Under the pieces are notes generated by a model. That model was given only the letters and a program-made list of their open reading frames with translations. It was not told the origin of the DNA and did no database searches. This document shows, in pieces, positions 34,449 to 42,624 of a stretch of 64,000 nt of DNA. Origin of the DNA: Nesterenkonia sp. LB17 (GTDB lineage: Bacteria; Actinomycetota; Actinomycetes; Actinomycetales; Micrococcaceae); contig NZ_JAJOYX010000004.1 of the NCBI RefSeq assembly GCF_022565915.1, positions 157,183 to 221,182 on the forward strand. Direction: 5' to 3'. The stretch's first letter is position 1; the number at the start of each line of letters is the position of its first letter. The position numbers and the translations under genes are program-made.

Positions 34449-35272
34449 GCGCCGCCGAGAACACGAATCAGACGCCCAGCTACCCCACCTCGCTGGGGAC
34501 CTCCACCACCGAAGAGATCAGCCTCATGGGCCAGTCCCTCTCCGAGGACCTGATGGGCAAGGTCGGGTTCGCCGAGCTGGCGTTCTGGATGACCGCCACC
34601 CGCCGGCCCACCCCCGGTGAGCTGCGGACCTTCGAGGCGGTGCTGGTCGCGCTGGCCGATCATGGCTTCACCCCCACCGCGATCGCCGCCCGGCTGACCT
34701 ACCTCTCAGCCCCGGAGTCCATCCAGGGCGCGATCGCCGCGGGTCTGCTCGGCGGCGGCTCCCGCTTCCTCGGCGTCACCGAGGACACCGGCAGGTTCCT
34801 GCACCAGGTCCTGGAAGCGGACGACGGCGAGCGCAGCACCGACGCCGACTTTGACTCTCTGGCGCGGAAGGCCATCACCCGGGCGCGGGCCGCCAAGCAG
34901 ATCGTCCCCGGCCTGGGCCATCCGGTGCACAAGCAGGGAGACCCACGCACCCCGCGGCTGATCCAGATCGCCGAAGAGGGCGGCACCCGCGGGGAGCACC
35001 TGCGCCTGTTCGAGGCCATGGGCCGGGTCAGCGAAGAGGTGCTGGGCAAGAAGCTTCCGCTCAACGGCGCCGGGGTCTGCGGGGCAGCCCTGGCTGACCT
35101 GGGGCTTCCGGTGGACTTCCTGCGCGGGTTCGCCCTGCTCGCCCGCACCGCCGGGCTGCTGGGGCAGATCGCGGAGGAGCGGCGGAACCCGATCGCCAAC
35201 GACATCTACATGCACGTGGACCGGAATGCGACGTTCGTTCCGCTGACCCCGGACGATTCCAAGGAGAACTGA
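34445..35272 (+). CDS. citryl-CoA lyase-like (citrate synthase fold) protein
   Basis: A 275-residue protein of the short citrate synthase/citryl-CoA lyase family, about two thirds the length of citrate synthase. Catalytic-region features: the first His segment FLGVTEDTGRFLHQVL is atypical, but the second block VPGLGHPVHKQGDPRTPRL and the C-terminal NGAGVCGAALADLGLPVDFLRGFALLAR match. Relatives catalyse retro-Claisen cleavage of citryl-CoA-like thioesters into acetyl-CoA and a 2-oxo acid. Its start overlaps the CoA transferase stop, and the LigB-type gene begins 3 bp after its own stop. The arrangement implies cleavage of a CoA-activated tertiary-alcohol product derived from an aromatic ring. 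Confidence 0.82.
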   Translation: MSAAENTNQTPSYPTSLGTSTTEEISLMGQSLSEDLMGKVGFAELAFWMTATRRPTPGELRTFEAVLVALADHGFTPTAIAARLTYLSAPESIQGAIAAGLLGGGSRFLGVTEDTGRFLHQVLEADDGERSTDADFDSLARKAITRARAAKQIVPGLGHPVHKQGDPRTPRLIQIAEEGGTRGEHLRLFEAMGRVSEEVLGKKLPLNGAGVCGAALADLGLPVDFLRGFALLARTAGLLGQIAEERRNPIANDIYMHVDRNATFVPLTPDDSKEN

Positions 35273-35274
35273 GC

Positions 35275-36258
35275 ATGGCAGAGCTGACAGCGGTGCTGGC
35301 GAGCACCCACCACCCGTTCTACTACAAGGCCACCACCTCCCCTCAGGATCAGCGCCCGCCCTATGCCGCCGACTGGCAGCGCAAGGTCGAGGCCTACCGG
35401 GAGACGCTCACCGCCGCGGAGCCGGACATCCTGGTGATGGTCGGTGCGGATCACTTCCACCAGCTCTGGCTGGACAACTATCCGCAGTTCCTGATCGGCA
35501 AGCAGGAGACCTATGACGCCACCTTCTACAACGAGGAGCGCGAGTTCGGGATCCCGAAGTACACCCTGGCCGGAGACCTCGAGCTCTCTCGCTACATGCA
35601 CGAGGAGCTGCTGGTCAAGGAATTCGACTTCTCGGTCAGTCATGAGCTGAAGATCGATCACTCCATCATCTGCCCGATCATCACGGTCCGTCCCCAGGCG
35701 GATCTGCCGATCGTGCCGATCTACACGAACATCTTCGTGCCCCCGCTGCCCTCCCCGCGCCGCTTCTACCAGGTGGGACGGGCGATCAGGGAGATCATCG
35801 ACAGCTTCCCCAGCGACAAGAAGGTCGCCGCCATCGGCACCGGGCACCTCTCGCTGGAGCTCGGCGGGCCGCGCCAGTTCGGCGAGCACGGGCCGGATCC
35901 GCTCTTCGACGCCGATGCCATCGAATGGCTCTCCACCGGCAACATCGACGCGATCCTTGCCAACGTCACCCATGAGTCGATGGCCGGGGCGGGCAACGCG
36001 ACCCATGGCTTCATGGACCTGCTGCTCATGATGGGCATCGCCGGTCCCGGAGTCCACGCCGACTACGTCGATCACCTGGACCTGTTCCACACCCGGGAGA
36101 TGTACATGACCTGGTACCCGAACAGGACCCAGGACCAGCTCGACGCCGCCGCCCGGGCGGCCCAGACCGCCCAGGCCAGCACCGGGCCGATCTACGCCAC
36201 CGATCCGGCCTGGGAGCAGTTCCGCACAGAACACACTGCCCCGGCCGTCGGCGCCTGA
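35275..36258 (+). CDS. class III extradiol dioxygenase catalytic subunit (LigB type)
   Basis: Catalytic beta subunit of a protocatechuate 4,5-dioxygenase-like enzyme, 327 residues. Iron ligands can be placed at His in LASTHHPFYY (residues 11-12) and His in VGADHFHQLW (about residue 61). The segment IDHSIICPIITV and the AAIGTGHLSLELGG block (about residue 195) surround the active site as in LigB. It opens a catechol-type ring with O2 next to one hydroxyl. The paired alpha subunit follows. The substrate could be protocatechuate, gallate or another carboxylated catechol. No LigC, LigI, LigJ or LigK homologues are in the window, which sets the pathway apart from the standard one. Confidence 0.88.
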   Translation: MAELTAVLASTHHPFYYKATTSPQDQRPPYAADWQRKVEAYRETLTAAEPDILVMVGADHFHQLWLDNYPQFLIGKQETYDATFYNEEREFGIPKYTLAGDLELSRYMHEELLVKEFDFSVSHELKIDHSIICPIITVRPQADLPIVPIYTNIFVPPLPSPRRFYQVGRAIREIIDSFPSDKKVAAIGTGHLSLELGGPRQFGEHGPDPLFDADAIEWLSTGNIDAILANVTHESMAGAGNATHGFMDLLLMMGIAGPGVHADYVDHLDLFHTREMYMTWYPNRTQDQLDAAARAAQTAQASTGPIYATDPAWEQFRTEHTAPAVGA

Positions 36259-36271
36259 ACGAGGAGCGAGC

Positions 36272-36637
36272 ATGAGCAAGTACTACGTCAACAAGTTTCT
36301 CTTCACCATCGACCGGGACCCCGAGTGGGTGGCCAGCTATCGGGATGATCCACGGGCCACCGTGGAGCGCTGGGAGAAGGACGTCGGGCGCTGGCTGAAC
36401 CCCGTGGAGCAGACCAGCTGGTTGGAGTTCACCGCTGAGGAGCGCGAGGCGCTGGCCACCCATGACTACGTGTGGCTCTTCGAGCACGGCGCCCACTTCT
36501 TCTTGAACCTCACCCTGTTCATCGCGCTCTTCGACGAGGAGTACGCCGCCGCCAGAGGCCCCTTGGCGTTCCAGACCGAGATGGCGCAGAAGCTGGACCA
36601 CTGGACCGGACGGGACTACCCCTCCGTGGCGATGTGA
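36272..36637 (+). CDS. class III extradiol dioxygenase small subunit (LigA type)
   Basis: A 121-residue alpha subunit of the LigAB family: KYYVNKFLFTIDRDPEWVAS at the N-terminus, the FTAEEREALATHDYVWLFEHGAH-type helix and LNLTLFIALFDEEY follow the LigA plan. The small subunit closes the active site of the catalytic subunit encoded 13 bp upstream. GAGGAGCGAGC precedes ATG 36272. It is the last gene of the CaiB-lyase-LigB-LigA operon and converges on an IclR regulator gene. Confidence 0.87.
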   Translation: MSKYYVNKFLFTIDRDPEWVASYRDDPRATVERWEKDVGRWLNPVEQTSWLEFTAEEREALATHDYVWLFEHGAHFFLNLTLFIALFDEEYAAARGPLAFQTEMAQKLDHWTGRDYPSVAM

Positions 36638-36694
36638 CCCGTGCGCAACCCTCCCCGCACAGCGGCTCAGCACTGGCAGTTCAGGCCGAGTCGA

Positions 36695-37543
36695 TCAGGC
36701 CTCCGGTGAGGCCAGCAGCGGGAGCCGTCCGACGTCGGCGGCGTCGCGCTCGCGGGTGTGGCTGGGCAGCGACTGCCAGCGGGTCCAGTCCTCGGTGACT
36801 GCGGCCGCCGCCTCGCGCAGCGGCGGCAGGTGCTTCGTCAGCAGGGTCTCCACGCTGGTCTCGGCGGCGTGCACCGTGGTGTTCATCGACGCCAGCACCC
36901 GGCCGTGGGCATCGCGGACCGGCACGGCGATCGAGCGGATGCCGCGGGCCAGCTCTTCATCGGCCAGCGCATAGCCCTGCCGCTGCACGCGGTCCAGCTC
37001 CTCCAGGAATGACTTCTGGTCCCACTGCACCACAGGGATGACCGAGGAGCGGGAGGGTTCCGAGAGTCGCTGCAGGATCGCCCGGCGCTCCATGTCCGCG
37101 AGGAGCACCTTGCCCTGGGAGGTCGGCGGGGCCGGGAAGCGGGTGCCGATGTCCACCCGCAGGCCGATCAGCTTGGGCACCGCCACCCGGGCCACATAGA
37201 CGATGTCGGGACCGTCCAGCTGAGACATCGAGGCCGATTCGTGGGTGTGGGTGACCAGCGCCTCCAGGTGGGGCTTGGCCACGTCCCAGAGTCCCAGGGA
37301 GCTCACGTAGGCCATGCCCAGCTCCATCACCCGCGGGGTCAGGGCGAACAGGCCGTTCTCCGCTCGGACATATTCCAGCTCCTGCAGCGTCATCAGGATC
37401 CGCCGTGCGGTGGGACGCGCCAGATCGGTGGCCTTGGCCACCTGGCTCAGGGTCAGGCTGGGGTATTCAGGGGTGAATGCCGTGATGACGGACAACCCGC
37501 GTGAGATGGCCTCGATGAATTCGGGACTTCGCTCCGGTGACAT
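36695..37543 (-). CDS. IclR-family regulator (PcaR/PobR-like)
   Basis: A transcription factor of 282 residues from ATG 37543 (AAAGG upstream); the longer frame to 37684 overlaps the neighbouring gene and is rejected. N-terminal winged helix: FIEAISRGLSVITAF, LTLSQVAKATDLARPTARRI. The effector domain has GMAYVSSLGLWDVAKPHLEAL and the conserved RVDIGTRFPAPPTSQGKVLLA and GIRSIAVPVRD segments. This PcaR/PobR subgroup usually controls aromatic-acid catabolism. It lies next to the LigA gene, but is transcribed 11 bp after a GntR gene on the same strand. It may act on the LigAB operon, the malonate genes, or both. Confidence 0.9.
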   Translation of the reverse strand: MSPERSPEFIEAISRGLSVITAFTPEYPSLTLSQVAKATDLARPTARRILMTLQELEYVRAENGLFALTPRVMELGMAYVSSLGLWDVAKPHLEALVTHTHESASMSQLDGPDIVYVARVAVPKLIGLRVDIGTRFPAPPTSQGKVLLADMERRAILQRLSEPSRSSVIPVVQWDQKSFLEELDRVQRQGYALADEELARGIRSIAVPVRDAHGRVLASMNTTVHAAETSVETLLTKHLPPLREAAAAVTEDWTRWQSLPSHTRERDAADVGRLPLLASPEA

Positions 37544-37553
37544 CTGGTTCCTT

Positions 37554-38246
37554 TCAGTGGAGCTGGGTCTGGGCGTGATCGGCGCGGGCTTCGCGCAGTC
37601 TGGTCCAGGTCTGCACGAGCTGGCTGAACTCCTTGACCTGCACCAAGACGTGGTCCCGGGCGGTGTCCTCCGCAGTCTCACCATCTCCGGTGCCGATCGC
37701 GTTCACGATCGCGAGGTGCTCGGCCAGAGAGCGGCGCATGCGGTCGGGGGCGCGGAGCTGGAGCCGCCGGTAGGGCTGCAGCACCCGGCGCAGGTCGTGC
37801 GCCTGCTGCCGCAGATACCCGTTGCCGCAGGAGTCGTAGATGATCCCGTGGAACCAGGCGTTGGCGTAGTAGTAGCCATCGGCGTCCCCCAGAGCCTCGA
37901 AGCGCTCACATTCTCTCAGCGCCTCGCCCAGCTCCGCCAGGGGCTCGCGCTCGATGCGTCGTGACGCCAGCCGTGCGGCCATGCCCTCGAGCTCAGCCAT
38001 CAGCTCAAAGCGCTCGGCCAGCTCGGGCAGGCTCAGCTCGGTCACATAGGTGCCCTGCTTGGGGCGGATTCGCACCAGTCCGGAGCGCTCGAGCGCCTGC
38101 AGCGCCTCGCGCACCGGGGTGCGCGAACAGCCGAATTCCTGCTGCAGCTTGGCAGGGTCCAGCCGCTCGCCGGGACCGTATTGTCCATCGACGATGGCGT
38201 TCTCCAGCGCATCACGCACACGCTGGGATTCCGGGACTCTGACCAT
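37554..38246 (-). CDS. GntR/FCD-family regulator of malonate operon (probable)
   Basis: A 230-residue GntR regulator. ATG 38246 follows AGGAGGT by about 4 nt and is preferred over 38267. N-terminal winged helix: RVRDALENAIVDGQYGPGERL and CSRTPVREALQALERSGLV. The C-terminal all-helical FCD ligand domain has ANAWFHGIIYDSCGN and RRSLAEHLAIVNAI, with His residues placed to bind a metal-carboxylate ligand. It is divergent from the malonate operon across a promoter with repeated ATATACA motifs, the usual arrangement for a MatR-type repressor released by malonate. The ligand is inferred from position. Confidence 0.87.
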   Translation of the reverse strand: MVRVPESQRVRDALENAIVDGQYGPGERLDPAKLQQEFGCSRTPVREALQALERSGLVRIRPKQGTYVTELSLPELAERFELMAELEGMAARLASRRIEREPLAELGEALRECERFEALGDADGYYYANAWFHGIIYDSCGNGYLRQQAHDLRRVLQPYRRLQLRAPDRMRRSLAEHLAIVNAIGTGDGETAEDTARDHVLVQVKEFSQLVQTWTRLREARADHAQTQLH

Positions 38247-38308
38247 GACACCTCCTGCGACGAGCATATCGCCAGGAGCAAATTGTGGCGTGGATCACGT
38301 TCATGCCC

Positions 38309-38347
38309 TATAGTCCCTGTTATATACATCACAGTCATTGATATACA
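38309..38347 (+). promoter_or_regulatory. malonate operon promoter with direct-repeat operator
   Basis: TATAGT (38309-38314) is a likely -10. Downstream, TTATATACA (38320-38328) and TTGATATACA (38338-38347) share ATATACA with a 19-nt period, about two helical turns, right before the ribosome-binding site. They are AT-rich islands in GC-rich DNA and are good candidates for the binding site of the divergent GntR protein. Confidence 0.5.
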
Positions 38348-38361
38348 CGTAGGGAGGGATC

Positions 38362-41328
38362 ATGGCGACCACTCAAGGCTGGCTCCTGGCCGATCTGCTG
38401 CGCAGCCTCGGCGGGCACAAGACCCAGCAGGGCGCCGAAGCACCAGCGTCCGCACCCCTCGAGCAGCTCACCGCTGCCTGCGCAGCGCTGATGGGGGACC
38501 TGGGCGAGGCGTCCATGCGAGCCGTGGCCGAACGGGCCCTGGCCACATACCGCGAACTCGACGACGACGCCCGGACCGAGTTCTTCGCGCACATGCTCCA
38601 TGCCTATGCAGTGGAGCCAGACGCGCTGCGCCGCGCCTACGCGAAGTGGGACTCCAGCGAGGGTCAGGTCGAGCTGGCCGACCTGTTCGAGGCCAGCGAA
38701 CCGCGGCGCCAGGCGCTGCTGCGCCGGCTCAACCACGCCCCCGACGGCACCCTGCACCTGGTCAACATGCGCGCCGACCTGCGCCGGATCCTGCGAGACC
38801 GCGCGGATCTCACGCCTCTGGACCGAGACTTCCGGCACCTGCTGAGCTCCTGGTTCAATCGCGGGTTCCTGCGCATGGAACAGGTCGGCTGGGACGCCTC
38901 GCGGGAGATGAAGAACCACCTGCTGCGCTACGAGAAGGTCCACCCGATGCGGGACCTCAACGAGCTCAAGCGACGTCTCCGTCCCAAGGACCGCACCTGC
39001 TACGCGTTCTTCCACCCCGCCACCGGGAACCTCCCGCTGATCTTCGTCGAAGTGGCGCTGGTCAAGGGGGTGCCCGGTGCCGTCGAGCCGCTGCTGACCC
39101 CGACCGAGGCGCTCTCCCCGGCCAAGGCCGACACCGCGGTGCTGTACTCGATCAACAACTCCCTGGATGGCCTGGCCGGCATCTCCTTCGGGAGCCTGCT
39201 GATCAAGCAGGTCATCGACCAGGTCTCCACCGAGCTGCCGCATCTGGGGCATTTCGTCACGCTCTCACCGATCCCCGGTTTCCGGCGCTGGCTGCGCGAG
39301 CAGGCCCGCACCGCGACATCCGCGGAGCTCGCCGCGCTTCACGTCGACCTTGCGGAGCTCACGGGACCGGCAGATGCGCGCGGCGCAGCGAGCATGAGGG
39401 GTGCGTCCAGCCCGGGCGAGGCCGCCGCCGCGGAGCTGCGCGAGCGGCTCTGCGCAGCGCTGGCACGCTACATCGCCGTCGAACGCCGGTCGGATGGGCA
39501 GCCGCTGGATCCGGTGGCCCGCTTCCACCTGGGCAACGGCGCCACGGCCTGGCAGCTGCACTGGCCGGCCAGCGGCGCGGACTACATGTGGGACCAGTCC
39601 TACGGGGCGATGATCAACTACCGCTACGAACCATCCCTGGTGGAGCAGCGCCACGAGAACTACGTCCGGCACGGGGTGATCGCCCTGGGTGACCACGTCA
39701 CGGCGCTGCTTCCAGACAGCACAGACCTGAACGGCCCACACACCAGCAAAGCCACCACCAGCACAGACAGCAGCAGAGAAGACAACCGCAGCGAGAAGGG
39801 AACCTCACCAGTGGACAACCACCCCGACGGCATCTACCAGAGCTTCATCCAGCAGGCGCAGGCGCACCCGGAGAAGCCGCTCTTCCATCTTCCAGGTGGG
39901 CGCACGCTCACCTACGCGCAGGTGCTCCACACCTCGCGCCGGATCGCCACGAAGCTGATCGGCGACGGCGTCGTCCCCGGTGACCGGGTGGCCGCGCAGG
40001 TGGAGAAGTCCCCGCAGGCCATCGCGCTCTATCTGGCCACGCTGCAGGTGGGCGGGGTGTACCTGCCGCTGAACACCGCCTACACCGGGGCCGAGATGGA
40101 CTACTTCATGTCCGACGCCGCCCCGAGGGTGCTCGTCTGTGACCCGAGTCAGGCCCGCGAGCATGAACAGCGCGGCAAGGACGGCATCGTCGTCGAGACC
40201 CTCGGCACGTCCGAAGAGGGCACGCTGCTCGCCGCCGAGCAGGAGTACGCCGAGATCACCCAGATGCGCCCTTCAGACCCCGGCGCGATCCTCTACACCT
40301 CCGGGACCACCGGCCGCTCCAAGGGTGCGGTGCTGACCCAGGGCAATCTCGCGGCGAACTGCGCCTCACTGATCCAGTCCTGGGAGTACACCGGAGAAGA
40401 CGTGCTGATCCACGCGCTGCCGATCTTCCACATCCACGGGCTCTTCGTGGCGGTCAACATGACCCTGGTCTCGGGAGCCTCGATGATCTGGCTGCCCAAG
40501 TTCGACGCCGACGCGGTGCTCGACGCGATGCCGGGCGCCACCGTGCTGATGGGCGTGCCCACCTTCTATACCCGGCTGCTCAGCACGGACCGGCTCAGCG
40601 CGGAAGCCTGCTCCGGGATCCGGCTCTTCGTCTCCGGCTCCGCTCCGCTGCTGGCCAGCGATCACGAGGCCTTCGAGGCCCGCACCGGCCACGCCATCCT
40701 CGAGCGCTACGGGATGACCGAGACCGGGATGAACACCTCGAACCCCTACCGCGGGGGACCGCGACGCCCCGGCACCGTGGGGCATCCGCTGCCCGGCGTC
40801 GAGGTGCGGATCGTGGACCGGGAGACCCAGGCGACGCTGCCTCAGGGCGAGGTCGGCATCATCGAGGTCCGCGGCCCCAACGTCTTCGTCGGGTACTGGA
40901 ACATGCCGGAGAAGACCGCCGAGGAGCTCCGCGAGGACGGCTTCTTCATCACCGGCGACCTCGGAGTGATCGATGACCAGGGCTACCTGAGCATCGTGGG
41001 CCGCGACAAGGATCTGGTCATCTCCGGAGGGTTCAACATCTACCCCAAAGAGGTGGAGGGACTCATCGATGACCACCCCGGCGTCACCGAATCCGCCGTG
41101 ATCGGGGTGCCCCACCCGGATCTGGGCGAGGGCCTGGTCGCCGTGGTGGTCCCCGCCGGAGGCGACGCCCCCGATGAGGCGAAGATCCTGCAGTCGCTCG
41201 CCGGCGAGCTGGCCCGCTTCAAGCAGCCTCGCGCCGTCCGCTTCGTGGAGGAACTGCCGCGCAACGTGATGGGCAAGGTCCAGAAGGCCGAGCTGCGCAA
41301 GCAGTACACAGAGCTGTTCAACAGCTGA
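38362..41328 (+). CDS. matAB: malonyl-CoA decarboxylase / malonyl-CoA synthetase fusion
   Basis: A 988-residue protein combining two malonate enzymes. Residues 1 to about 455 are malonyl-CoA decarboxylase (MatA): FHPATGNLPLIFVEVALVKG, HLGHFVTLSPIPGFRRWL and FHLGNGATAWQLHWPA with QSYGAMINYRY. A polar Ser/Thr/Glu-rich linker (about 455-483) leads to malonyl-CoA synthetase (MatB, 484-988) with AMP-binding motifs ILYTSGTTGRSKGA, ERYGMTETGMNTSNPY, the GRDKDLVISGGFNIYPKEVE block and the C-terminal Lys in PRNVMGKVQKAEL. Malonate plus CoA and ATP gives malonyl-CoA, which is decarboxylated to acetyl-CoA. GTG 39811 (residue 484), with GAGAAGGG 10 nt upstream, could also start a separate MatB. First gene of the matAB-madL-madM operon. 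Confidence 0.92.
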   Translation: MATTQGWLLADLLRSLGGHKTQQGAEAPASAPLEQLTAACAALMGDLGEASMRAVAERALATYRELDDDARTEFFAHMLHAYAVEPDALRRAYAKWDSSEGQVELADLFEASEPRRQALLRRLNHAPDGTLHLVNMRADLRRILRDRADLTPLDRDFRHLLSSWFNRGFLRMEQVGWDASREMKNHLLRYEKVHPMRDLNELKRRLRPKDRTCYAFFHPATGNLPLIFVEVALVKGVPGAVEPLLTPTEALSPAKADTAVLYSINNSLDGLAGISFGSLLIKQVIDQVSTELPHLGHFVTLSPIPGFRRWLREQARTATSAELAALHVDLAELTGPADARGAASMRGASSPGEAAAAELRERLCAALARYIAVERRSDGQPLDPVARFHLGNGATAWQLHWPASGADYMWDQSYGAMINYRYEPSLVEQRHENYVRHGVIALGDHVTALLPDSTDLNGPHTSKATTSTDSSREDNRSEKGTSPVDNHPDGIYQSFIQQAQAHPEKPLFHLPGGRTLTYAQVLHTSRRIATKLIGDGVVPGDRVAAQVEKSPQAIALYLATLQVGGVYLPLNTAYTGAEMDYFMSDAAPRVLVCDPSQAREHEQRGKDGIVVETLGTSEEGTLLAAEQEYAEITQMRPSDPGAILYTSGTTGRSKGAVLTQGNLAANCASLIQSWEYTGEDVLIHALPIFHIHGLFVAVNMTLVSGASMIWLPKFDADAVLDAMPGATVLMGVPTFYTRLLSTDRLSAEACSGIRLFVSGSAPLLASDHEAFEARTGHAILERYGMTETGMNTSNPYRGGPRRPGTVGHPLPGVEVRIVDRETQATLPQGEVGIIEVRGPNVFVGYWNMPEKTAEELREDGFFITGDLGVIDDQGYLSIVGRDKDLVISGGFNIYPKEVEGLIDDHPGVTESAVIGVPHPDLGEGLVAVVVPAGGDAPDEAKILQSLAGELARFKQPRAVRFVEELPRNVMGKVQKAELRKQYTELFNS

Positions 41329-41370
41329 ATGCTCGCTCAAGAAACTTCAACCGCAAGTCAGGAGTAGACG

Positions 41371-41772
41371 ATGGTTCTCTATGGAGTCGCAGCGCTGGCG
41401 CTGTGCTTGCTCGTGGGAAAGCTGATCGGTGACGCCCTCGGGGTCGCAGTAGGGGTCGACGCCAATGTCGGCGGGGTGGGCTTCGCCATGATCCTGCTCG
41501 TCGTGGCCACCGACAGGCTGCGCAAACGAGGCCTGTTCCCCAAGCCGACCGAACAGGGCGTGCTGTTCTGGTCCGCCCTGTACATCCCGATCGTGATCGC
41601 CATGGCGGCCACCCAGAACGTCGCCGACGCGATCGGCGGCGGACCGATGGCAGCGCTCGCCGGTCTCGGCGCGCTCACCGCAGGTGCAGCGCTGGTGCCG
41701 GTGATCTCGCGCATCGGAGGACAGTCTGAACCGCTGCCCGCGATGACCGAGGCAGAGAAGCAGGAGGCCTGA
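41371..41772 (+). CDS. madL: malonate transporter subunit MadL
   Basis: A 133-residue membrane protein with four hydrophobic segments, the size of MadL. The N-terminus LYGVAALALCLLVGKLIGDALG and the loop TDRLRKRGLFPKPTEQGVLFW are family features. AGGAG 8 nt before ATG 41371 supports the start. It is followed by the MadM subunit 1 bp after its stop; the two form the sodium-dependent malonate carrier known from the Malonomonas mad cluster. Here the carrier supplies malonate to the fused MatAB enzyme. Confidence 0.9.
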   Translation: MVLYGVAALALCLLVGKLIGDALGVAVGVDANVGGVGFAMILLVVATDRLRKRGLFPKPTEQGVLFWSALYIPIVIAMAATQNVADAIGGGPMAALAGLGALTAGAALVPVISRIGGQSEPLPAMTEAEKQEA

Positions 41773-41773
41773 G

Positions 41774-42535
41774 ATGGACATCATTGCTGATGTGCTCGAA
41801 CGCAACGGACTGCTCTTCGCCTTCGTGGTGGTCGGCGCGCTGATGATGATCTCGGGCTGGCTGTCCAAGACGCTGACCCGAGGACGCCTGCAGGGCTCCG
41901 CCATCGCCATCATGCTCGGCCTGGTGCTCGCCTACTTCGGCGGCATCAACACCGGAGGCGAGGCCGGCATGGCCGATATCGCCATCTTCAGCGGCCTGGG
42001 CCTGATGGGCGGCGCGATGCTGCGCGACTTCGCCATCGTGGCCACCGCCTACGGCGTGGACCTGGATGAGATCAAGAAGGCCGGCGCCGCCGGCGGGCTG
42101 GCCCTGCTGGCAGGCATCGTCGTCTCCTTCGTGGTGGGCGCCGCGGTGGCCGCCGCGTTCGGCTACACCGACCCCGAATCGATGGCGACCATCGGATCCG
42201 GGGCCGCGACCTACATCGTGGGACCGGTCACCGGCACCGCGGTGGGCGCCAGCTCCGAGGTGATCGCACTCTCGGTGGCCGCCGGCCTGATCAAGGCCGT
42301 GGTGGTCATGGTGGGCACTCCGATGATCGCGCCGTTCATCGGGCTGAACAACCCGAAGTCGGCGATGGCCTACGGCGGGCTGATGGGCACCACCTCGGGA
42401 GTGGCCGGCGGACTCGCCGCCACGGACAAGCGGCTGGTCCCGTACGGGGCGATGACCGCGACCTTCTACACCGGACTCGGCGCCCTGCTGGGCCCCTCGG
42501 TCTTCTACTTCACCCTGGTCGGCCTCTTCGGCTGA
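41774..42535 (+). CDS. madM: malonate transporter subunit MadM
   Basis: A 253-residue membrane protein with eight or so hydrophobic segments, the partner of MadL. Conserved stretches: SGWLSKTLTRGRLQGSAIAI, YFGGINTGGEAGMADIAIFS, and ATYIVGPVTGTAVGASSEVI, with GLMGTTSGVAGGLAATDKRL near the C-terminus. It starts 1 bp after madL, so the two are coupled. It is the last gene of the malonate operon and is followed by a strong hairpin. Confidence 0.92.
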   Translation: MDIIADVLERNGLLFAFVVVGALMMISGWLSKTLTRGRLQGSAIAIMLGLVLAYFGGINTGGEAGMADIAIFSGLGLMGGAMLRDFAIVATAYGVDLDEIKKAGAAGGLALLAGIVVSFVVGAAVAAAFGYTDPESMATIGSGAATYIVGPVTGTAVGASSEVIALSVAAGLIKAVVVMVGTPMIAPFIGLNNPKSAMAYGGLMGTTSGVAGGLAATDKRLVPYGAMTATFYTGLGALLGPSVFYFTLVGLFG

Positions 42536-42552
42536 TCGACCTCTGCAACACA

Positions 42553-42600
42553 GACGACGGCGGCCGCGCACCTGGAACCAGGTGGGCGGCCGCCGTCGTC
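42553..42600. terminator. bidirectional terminator after madM
   Basis: GACGACGGCGGCCGC (42553-42567) pairs perfectly with GCGGCCGCCGTCGTC (42586-42600). Inside, CACCTGG and CCAGGTG add a second 7-bp stem. It lies between madM and the convergent ATPase gene and can serve both. Confidence 0.8.
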
Positions 42601-42624
42601 GTGCTTGAAGCTCTACCGCGAAAG

